Source of the DNA: Bdellovibrionales bacterium
GTDB lineage: Bacteria; Bdellovibrionota; Bdellovibrionia; Bdellovibrionales; UBA1609
DNA length: 64,000 nucleotides
Direction: 5' to 3'
Assembly: GCA_019637855.1 (NCBI GenBank)
Contig: JAHBUX010000001.1
Location: 395,337-459,336, forward strand
Numbering within the stretch: the first letter of the stretch is position 1; each line of letters opens with the position of its first letter. The notes beneath the pieces were generated by a model. That model was not told the DNA's origin, did no database searches, and was given only the letters and a program-made list of their open reading frames with translations. Positions 55,343 to 64,000 of the stretch are shown piece after piece. Made by a program: the position numbers and the translations under genes.

Positions 55343-56988
55343 GTCCTCACCTCTCTATGTGCCACCACCGAAGGGGTTTGATGCGTTCTCATAAAATAAG
55401 TTTGTTGTGCAACGCTAAATACGGCTCCCACCAACATGTACAACGTCAAACCGCTCGGGAGCGAAAGCATAAAAAACGTAAACACCAACGGCATCATCAA
55501 CAAGATCTTGGCCTGCGCCGGGTCCATGGTGGCATTGGGCGTCGTTTTTTGCTGGATAAACATAGTAATGCCCATCAGCACGGGCAAGATGTAATACGGG
55601 TCCTTCAAAGAAAGATCGTGAATCCACAATCCGAAAGGCGCCTGATAAAGCTCAATCGAGTGGCCAAGTACCTGATATAGCGCAATAAAAATAGGAAACT
55701 GCAGGAAAATCGGCAGACATCCACCCACCGGGTTTACCTTGTTTTCGCGCATTAACTTCATCATCTCGGCCTGTTGTTTTTGCTGATCGTCCTTATATTT
55801 CTCCTTCAAACCCTGGATAAGGGGTTGAATCTTCTGCATGGCCTGCATCGATTTGTAGCTGTAGACGTTGAACGGCAACACCAAGATTCGCACAACAACC
55901 GTGAGCAGAATGATAGCCACACCCCAGTTGCCAACCAAAGCATGGAACCAGTTCAGCATCATAAAGATCTGGCGCGCAATCCAGTTGAACCATCCAAAAT
56001 CAACCACTTTGGCTAACAGCGGATCGATCGAACTCAACAACGTATAGGATTTAGGACCAATAAAGGCGTCATACTCCAGCTGAAAATCGTGACCCGGATT
56101 CAACACGGGATACTGCAGGATCAGTTCGGCGGCTTTCTCTTTGTGATTTAAAGAGGATTTCGCTTCCGGCATGATCGGTGACTTGTCGAGAAGTGCGTTG
56201 GTGAAATATTGCGAGCCGATCGAGGCCACGCGCACTTTGTTCCATGTCTTATGTTCGTCTTCTTTTGTGAAATGCAGACGCTCATGATTGTTGTCAGCCG
56301 TCTCAAGATAAAACTCTTGGAACTCCACTTGCGGCATAAAGAAGCTGCCGCCACCGACATTAGTGATCTCTTCGGTCAAAGCGGTGGTCAGGCCGACAAA
56401 ACGCGGATCGGCACCACTTGTTTGCACTTTGAATTTGAACAAGTATTTGGCCGGGTCGATCTCCATGGTCTTGGTGATCTGTAAACCTCCGACTTTGGCG
56501 CGACCGACAAACAGATTGTCGTTCACTTTTTCAACGGCAAACTCCACCGGCTCCGGACGACCGAGCAATCGCGTTTCCAAAGGCAAAATTGTAATAGCCG
56601 GATGACCTAAGCTCACCACATCGCCGTTACGGTTTTTGTATCTGGGGATTTCAACATTCTTCAAACCCATGCCGTAACTAGAAATCTGAAATTTTAAGGT
56701 TTCAGTGGCGTAGGGAATCAGTTTTTCTGGCTGTAAACTCTCTTTATTTGCGGCGATCGCGCTGCCGGTAGCTGGAGCTTTACCCCCCGTTGCACCGCCT
56801 GCTGGCGTAGTTGTTTCTCCCGGCGCTGGAGTCGCCGGCGCTGCAACCTGTTGCGACTCCGTCTTCTTACCGTAGTCCGGATATTTCTTCTGCATGTAGG
56901 CTTGCCACCCAATAAAGGTCACACCCATCACTACAATCGTAAGGATGGTGCGAATATCAAAGAAGCTGGGCGAGTCTGGTTGTCTCAA
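55339..56988 (-). CDS. yidC: Membrane protein insertase YidC
   Basis: Inner-membrane insertase, 549 residues. It has an N-terminal membrane segment, a Pro/Gly/Ala/Thr linker (residues 45-85), the large periplasmic beta-domain (about 85-330) and the C-terminal insertase core ([28 protein letters not shown], then [21 protein letters not shown] and [23 protein letters not shown]), typical of Gram-negative YidC. It overlaps yidD and jag by 4 bases. Confidence 0.97.
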   Translation of the reverse strand: MRQPDSPSFFDIRTILTIVVMGVTFIGWQAYMQKKYPDYGKKTESQQVAAPATPAPGETTTPAGGATGGKAPATGSAIAANKESLQPEKLIPYATETLKFQISSYGMGLKNVEIPRYKNRNGDVVSLGHPAITILPLETRLLGRPEPVEFAVEKVNDNLFVGRAKVGGLQITKTMEIDPAKYLFKFKVQTSGADPRFVGLTTALTEEITNVGGGSFFMPQVEFQEFYLETADNNHERLHFTKEDEHKTWNKVRVASIGSQYFTNALLDKSPIMPEAKSSLNHKEKAAELILQYPVLNPGHDFQLEYDAFIGPKSYTLLSSIDPLLAKVVDFGWFNWIARQIFMMLNWFHALVGNWGVAIILLTVVVRILVLPFNVYSYKSMQAMQKIQPLIQGLKEKYKDDQQKQQAEMMKLMRENKVNPVGGCLPIFLQFPIFIALYQVLGHSIELYQAPFGLWIHDLSLKDPYYILPVLMGITMFIQQKTTPNATMDPAQAKILLMMPLVFTFFMLSLPSGLTLYMLVGAVFSVAQQTYFMRTHQTPSVVAHREVRT

Positions 56989-57239
56989 GTTGTTTTCCTT
57001 TCAGGCTGCCGAAGGGGTGGCAGCGGATCAAAGCCGAAGGGGCCAAGCGGATGACATTTGCAAAGTCGTTTCGCACTCAACCAAAATGCATACATTGGCG
57101 GATGTGTCTCGAAGGCTTGTTGGGCGTAGGCAGAACAAGTCGGCTGAAAGCGGCACACAGCTCCAGTCAAACCAGAAAGTGTAGTGCGATAAACAGCAAT
57201 CAGGAATAGAGCGGAGGCGCGCGCCACTTTACCCGCCAT
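56985..57239 (-). CDS. yidD: Membrane protein insertion efficiency factor YidD
   Basis: 84 residues from ATG 57239; an in-frame start 51 bases earlier also exists. [18 protein letters not shown] is the YidD signature with its Cys residues; [17 protein letters not shown] is the second. It assists YidC. The start lies 11 bases inside the rnpA end. It matches family length (about 70-85) only with this start. Confidence 0.92.
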   Translation of the reverse strand: MAGKVARASALFLIAVYRTTLSGLTGAVCRFQPTCSAYAQQAFETHPPMYAFWLSAKRLCKCHPLGPFGFDPLPPLRQPERKTT

Positions 57240-57600
57240 AGCGTTTAAGTTTAGCGACCAGTTTTTCCATCGCTTCATCAAATTCCTCATGGCTCACGGA
57301 CGCGTAAAAGCCCTTGTCTCGCCGCTTGAAGATCAAATTCATATCCAAGCTGCTCTTAGACTTGGTCGCCCATTTGCGTAAAAACTCCCGGCCCCAGCGC
57401 TTTAAACGATTGCGCACCACCGCAGTGCCGGTTTGTCGTGGCAGCGTCCAGCCGCAGCGTATCTCGCCACGGTCTGTAAGTTTCAAATTCACTAGCAGCC
57501 ACGCATTGACATGAAAGCTTTGTCCCGTCGCTTTCAGATCCAAAAAATCCGCGCGACGGGACAGGGAACGAAAACGGCGTAGCGAAGGACTACTTGCCAC
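57229..57600 (-). CDS. rnpA: Ribonuclease P protein component
   Basis: Protein cofactor of RNase P, processing tRNA 5' ends. 123 residues. The core motif [13 protein letters not shown] matches the RNR box. The GTG start at 57600 lies 11 bases inside rpmH. Alternative starts within the first 20 codons would remove only part of the N-terminus, so the start is not certain. It is highly basic. Confidence 0.92.
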   Translation of the reverse strand: MASSPSLRRFRSLSRRADFLDLKATGQSFHVNAWLLVNLKLTDRGEIRCGWTLPRQTGTAVVRNRLKRWGREFLRKWATKSKSSLDMNLIFKRRDKGFYASVSHEEFDEAMEKLVAKLKRYGG

Positions 57601-57742
57601 CCGTTTTTACCGTCAGACGTTTACGGCCTTTAGCACGACGGCGCGACAAAACTTTCGCTCCGTTTTTAGTGGCCATCCGCTTACGGAAACCATGGGTCTT
57701 CTTGCGCCGTACACGGCTGGGCTGATAGGTACGTTTTGGCAT
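57590..57742 (-). CDS. rpmH: 50S ribosomal protein L34
   Basis: 50-residue, very basic ribosomal protein. [20 protein letters not shown] begins the family-defining sequence, continuing through [20 protein letters not shown]. Stop TAG at 57590-57592; GGAG lies 6 bases before ATG 57742. The extension TVKTGGK at the C-terminus is a few residues longer than most. It overlaps rnpA by 11 bases and heads the rnpA-yidD-yidC-jag-mnmE-mnmG-rsmG transcript. Confidence 0.97.
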   Translation of the reverse strand: MPKRTYQPSRVRRKKTHGFRKRMATKNGAKVLSRRRAKGRKRLTVKTGGK

Positions 57743-57775
57743 TTACTGCTCCGATTGTAGTTAGGACGACGCGCC

Positions 57776-57805
57776 AATAAAGCACACGCTCATTTTTTTA
57801 GTCAA
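57776..57805 (-). promoter_or_regulatory. Promoter of the rpmH operon
   Basis: On the minus strand TTGACT (57800-57805) and TTTATT (57776-57781) are separated by 18 bases. The start would lie about 28 bases upstream of rpmH ATG. Moderate match. Confidence 0.45.
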
Positions 57806-57883
57806 GGTGAGAGGGTTTACCTTTTCCTGCGTGAAATTCCAGCTTTGACTTCGCGTGCTGAACATCTAAGCATGGGTGCGTCG

Positions 57884-57892
57884 TTATCCACA
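57884..57892 (+). promoter_or_regulatory. DnaA box upstream of dnaA
   Basis: TTATCCACA, the consensus DnaA-binding 9-mer, lies in the rpmH-dnaA gap. It is followed by TTCG, as is the second box at 57954; the two share a 13-base repeat (TTATCCACATTCG) 70 bases apart. Confidence 0.85.
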
Positions 57893-57915
57893 TTCGCGCT
57901 ACCTCATCCAAATCA

Positions 57916-59394
57916 TTGAAAGAATTATTCGCCGATGTTACTGATTTTTCCTCTTATCCACATTCGTGGGGGGCAATCTCAGTGATTCCGCATACGCATC
58001 CACATCAGGAGCTCTGGCTTCAAATCAAGAACAGTTTGAAGTCCAAAAACCAGAATAATAAACCCCTGCAAATGTGGTTTGAACCGACTGTTTTGGTCGA
58101 CGTGGAAGACCGCCAAAGTGGGCGCTGCTTTATGCTGGGAGTGCCTACCGAACTGCACAAATTCTGGATTTCACAAAATCTGCTGGAACGTATTTGTTCT
58201 GAAATTTCAGCTATTTATCAAAACCCATTTCAGATTGAACTGATTGTGACCGGGCAAGGTCAGCTCAGCGTTCCGGCTGACGATCCGATACTTTCAGAGC
58301 CGGTTTCTGCAGCCGTGGTGGAAGACAGTGGCGTTTCCGGTGGTGGCGCTTTCGGCACTCATCGTGACATGTTGAATTCCGACTATACGTTTTCTACCTT
58401 CGTGGTGGGACGTAACAATGAGTTCGCCCATGCCGCCTCTTTCAGCATTGCTGAGAACCCGGGCAAAGAAAATTACAACCCGCTCTTTATCTGCGGCCCC
58501 ACCGGTATGGGCAAAACTCACCTGCTCAATGCGGTCGGTAATCATATCCGCATGAATTTTCCCCATCTGCGCATCCTATATGTAAGTGCAGAACGCTTCT
58601 TGAACGAATGCATTTCTAGCATTCGCCGCCAAGAGATGGACCGCTTCCGGCTGCGCTATCGCGATCAATGTGACGTCTTGCTGATGGATGATATTCAAGT
58701 TTTGGGTCGCGGTGAGGCCGTACAGGAGGAGTTCTTCCATACTCTGAACGACTTTTTTGAAAAAGATCAGCAGGTTATCGTGGCTTCCGATCGTATGCCC
58801 AAGGATATCAAATCACTCGAAGATCGCATTCGTACGCGCTTGGAATGGGGCTTGATCGCCGATATTCAGATGCCCGATATCGAAACTCGGGTGGCCATTC
58901 TTAAATATAAGGCCGAGCGCAAAAACATCATGCTGCAAAACGAAGTCATCGGTCATGTGGCACGTATCTCTAAGCGCTCAATTCGCGAATTGGAAGGTAA
59001 CCTGAACAAAATCAAAATGTTCTCTGAATTACAGGGGTTGCCGATCGATTTAGATTTAGCAAAGCGAGTGTTGTCCACACATGATGATGTGGCCACCATC
59101 ACCATCGATGACATTCAAAAACTGGTGTCCGATCATTACAAAGTCCGCATGCCGGATCTGAAATCAAAGACCCGCACCAAGCCACTTGTTGTGGCGCGTC
59201 AGGTAGCCATGTGGTTGGTCAAAAAACATTTGGATAAGTCACTGGTCGACATCGGGCGCTCCTTCGGTGGCAAAGATCACACAACGGTAATGAACGCCCT
59301 GCGACGAATCGAAGATCAACTGAATAAAGATAGTGAAATTAAGAGAGATATCGAAGACTTAGAGGGCCGAATCCACAATATCACAGGAGTGTGA
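57916..59394 (+). CDS. dnaA: Chromosomal replication initiator DnaA
   Basis: AAA+ initiator binding DnaA boxes and opening the origin. 492 residues if TTG 57916 is used, 470 from GTG 57982. Domain I starts at about residue 32 (ELWLQIKNSL), so the first 30 residues look like an extension. Walker A GPTGMGKTHLLNAVG, LLMDDIQVLG and the C-terminal HTH signature RSFGGKDHTTVMNALRRIE are clear. The GTG at 57982 has GGGGGG about 8 bases upstream and would leave the second DnaA box outside the gene; I consider it at least as likely. A possible TTGACT -35 at 57845-57850 precedes both. Confidence 0.96.
   Translation: MKELFADVTDFSSYPHSWGAISVIPHTHPHQELWLQIKNSLKSKNQNNKPLQMWFEPTVLVDVEDRQSGRCFMLGVPTELHKFWISQNLLERICSEISAIYQNPFQIELIVTGQGQLSVPADDPILSEPVSAAVVEDSGVSGGGAFGTHRDMLNSDYTFSTFVVGRNNEFAHAASFSIAENPGKENYNPLFICGPTGMGKTHLLNAVGNHIRMNFPHLRILYVSAERFLNECISSIRRQEMDRFRLRYRDQCDVLLMDDIQVLGRGEAVQEEFFHTLNDFFEKDQQVIVASDRMPKDIKSLEDRIRTRLEWGLIADIQMPDIETRVAILKYKAERKNIMLQNEVIGHVARISKRSIRELEGNLNKIKMFSELQGLPIDLDLAKRVLSTHDDVATITIDDIQKLVSDHYKVRMPDLKSKTRTKPLVVARQVAMWLVKKHLDKSLVDIGRSFGGKDHTTVMNALRRIEDQLNKDSEIKRDIEDLEGRIHNITGV
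57954..57962 (+). promoter_or_regulatory. DnaA box inside the annotated dnaA 5' end
   Basis: TTATCCACA at 57954-57962, followed by TTCG, lies within the codons for residues 13-16 of the longest dnaA frame. If the true start is GTG 57982 then both boxes are in the upstream regulatory region. Confidence 0.8.
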
Positions 59395-59628
59395 ATTGTG
59401 GATAGTGGACAAGCCTGTGGATAAACATCGGGGTAGATTTGGGGATTCGAGTTACCCCCATTTTGCGGGAGTTCTGAGTCCTGAATCCAAACCGGTTACC
59501 CACAGGGATAGGTGATTAATTCCGCGAACTTGAATAGTAAACCGCGATATCTACGCACCTACGACTACTGCTAGTTTTTTATATAATAAGAAGATAGCTA
59601 ATAAGGGATTCAAAAAGGTGGTGAAAGT
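59395..59628. other. oriC: Candidate replication origin (oriC), dnaA-dnaN gap
   Basis: This 234-base gap has a perfect reverse DnaA box (TGTGGATAA, 59416-59424), two one-mismatch boxes (TGTGGATAG at 59397-59405 and TTACCCACA at 59496-59504) and an AT-rich tract (59571-59610) with TATAAT at 59582-59587. The tract is a candidate unwinding element and dnaN promoter. An inverted repeat GGGGTA/TACCCC (59430-59458) is also present. Placement between dnaA and dnaN fits known origins, but no assay is possible here. Confidence 0.65.
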
Positions 59629-60750
59629 ATGAAGCTCTCGGTCGAGAAAAAAGATCTCCTGAATGTGATCGCAAGAGCACAAAACATCGTTGAGAAACGC
59701 AACACAATGCCAATCTTGGTGAACGTGTTGTTGGAGGCAAAAGGGGATGCATTGCGTGGATTCGCAACCGATCTCGAAGTCAGCCTAACCGATGAAATTC
59801 CAGCCACACTGAAATCACCTGGTCGGGTTGCTGTGAATGCCAAAAGCCTTTTTGAAATCATCAAAGAATTGCCGGAAGGCAAAATTGAGTTGGAGCGCAA
59901 AGATAACAATTGGCTCAAGATCACGCAGAACCGCGCTGTGTTCAACATCGTGGGAATTTCCCCGGAAGAGTACCCCGTGTTCCCCACCTTCACGACTCAA
60001 GAGTTCGTAAAGATCGATGCCACCGTTTTGTCAGAGATGATTGAGAAAACCATTTACTCAGTTTCGACCGATGAAACTCGTTACCACCTGAATGGCGTTT
60101 ATTTGGAAGTGAAGACAGAAGGTGAAAATGCCAATTACCGTATGGTGGCTACCGATGGTCACCGCCTGTCTCTGATCGATCGCAAAATCAACGATGCTCC
60201 AGCCCGTGCTAGCGGTGGACAAGGTGTGATCATTCCGCGCAAAGGTCTGCACGAGATTAGAAAGTTGCTCGACACTGTGGAAGAAACTGTGGAGATCGCG
60301 ATTGAAGGTGCGCAATTGATCGTGCGCAACTCGACGACCGTTCTCATGGTTCGTCTGATCGAAGGTAAATATCCCAACTATACACAGCTTATTCCACAAA
60401 ACCTGAAAGAACATTTTTTGGTTCAGAGAGAAGCGTTGCTCTCTTCGCTCAAACGCGTTTCACTTTTGTCGAATGCAAAGTCGAAGGGCGTAACTTTCGC
60501 TCTACAAAACGGCCGCATGGAAATCACCTCCAACAACCCTGAACTTGGTGATGCAAAAGAGGAGATTGAGGTTGAGTACAAGGGCAAGGACATGCGCATT
60601 GGCTTTAATGCGCGTTACGTCTTAGATGTTTTGACTAGCATGCACGACGATATTGTTCGCATTGAACTGAATGACCAGTTGTCGCCGGGAATTGTGCGGC
60701 CAAATCAGGACCAGTCGTACACTTGTGTTGTGATGCCGATGAGGATTTAA
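59629..60750 (+). CDS. dnaN: DNA polymerase III beta sliding clamp
   Basis: Ring clamp tethering polymerases to DNA. 373 residues, three structurally similar domains, family-length. MKLSVEKKDLLNVIARAQNIVEKRNTMPIL is a typical start, MVATDGHRLS is conserved in the middle and the C-terminus ends CVVMPMRI, which is near invariant. ATG 59629 is preceded by AAGGTGGTG. The 139-base gap to recF shows no strong feature except GC-rich inverted segments. Confidence 0.97.
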   Translation: MKLSVEKKDLLNVIARAQNIVEKRNTMPILVNVLLEAKGDALRGFATDLEVSLTDEIPATLKSPGRVAVNAKSLFEIIKELPEGKIELERKDNNWLKITQNRAVFNIVGISPEEYPVFPTFTTQEFVKIDATVLSEMIEKTIYSVSTDETRYHLNGVYLEVKTEGENANYRMVATDGHRLSLIDRKINDAPARASGGQGVIIPRKGLHEIRKLLDTVEETVEIAIEGAQLIVRNSTTVLMVRLIEGKYPNYTQLIPQNLKEHFLVQREALLSSLKRVSLLSNAKSKGVTFALQNGRMEITSNNPELGDAKEEIEVEYKGKDMRIGFNARYVLDVLTSMHDDIVRIELNDQLSPGIVRPNQDQSYTCVVMPMRI

Positions 60751-60889
60751 GGCGGAAGAGTTCTCGTGCGGGGAGCGGTTGGGCTTCAAGGCCCCCGACC
60801 CCGGCCTTAGCTGGTACGACGTAAACGATTTTAGAAACTATGGCGTACATATGCGTATCTATCCCGCTCGAAAAACAAAGCTGTAACCT

Positions 60890-64000
<3,111 letters not shown>

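Noticed and set aside
60751-60889. A small gene or RNA in the dnaN-recF gap
   Set aside because: The gap is GC-rich with short inverted segments but has no supported open frame, conserved RNA motif or T-tract terminator.

Overview
This window is a replication-origin neighbourhood from a Gram-negative bacterium. The order bactofilin-parB-parA-rsmG-mnmG-mnmE-jag-yidC-yidD-rnpA-rpmH, then divergently dnaA-dnaN-recF-gyrB, is the classic chromosomal origin block. Outer-membrane lipoproteins, Tat, an F-type ATPase with both b and b' subunits, a separate bactofilin and many TTG/GTG starts with short or overlapping spacers resemble the Bdellovibrionota (Bdellovibrio and relatives). That placement rests on remembered gene order and content, not on a search, so it is moderate confidence.

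Layout. Bases 1-3.6 kb: a purine nucleoside phosphorylase and nucleoside deaminase pair, then a subtilisin-like lipoprotein protease. 3.7-10.2 kb: asnS followed by a propionyl-CoA carboxylase (separate carboxyltransferase, biotin carboxylase and biotin carrier) and a methylmalonyl-CoA mutase large subunit, a route from propionyl-CoA to succinyl-CoA. 10.3-15.4 kb: a secreted unknown, tatB-tatC, an unknown and a two-domain M16 peptidase. 15.4-23.7 kb: hemW-grpE-dnaJ-LpoA-like lipoprotein, a DksA-like protein, lon and a PDZ protein. 23.7-27.2 kb: unknowns, an HTH/coiled-coil protein, a patatin-like lipase and RlmM-like methyltransferase. 27.2-34.6 kb: the membrane arm of complex I (nuoA-H-J-K-L-M-N). 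34.7-42 kb: mfd, a class V aminotransferase-fold enzyme, an outer-membrane-type protein and a family 3 glycoside hydrolase. 42-47.8 kb: atp operon for b', b, delta and the F1 sector. 47.8-64 kb: segregation genes with a consensus parS, tRNA/rRNA modification, membrane insertion and the origin, ending inside gyrB.

The genes are mostly core housekeeping and are packed tightly. No intergenic stretch exceeds about 235 bases. I found no CRISPR array, insertion sequence, prophage, toxin-antitoxin pair, tRNA or rRNA gene. I did not identify a clearly new multi-gene system. The most interesting signals are architectural: tail-to-tail gene pairs sharing stop codons, a start-codon-sharing divergent pair, a hairpin that could hide a ribosome binding site, candidate leaderless promoters, a zinc-less DksA relative, a His-rich loop in NuoM, two secreted unknowns with possible cysteine-peptidase-like features, and DnaA boxes that question the annotated dnaA start.
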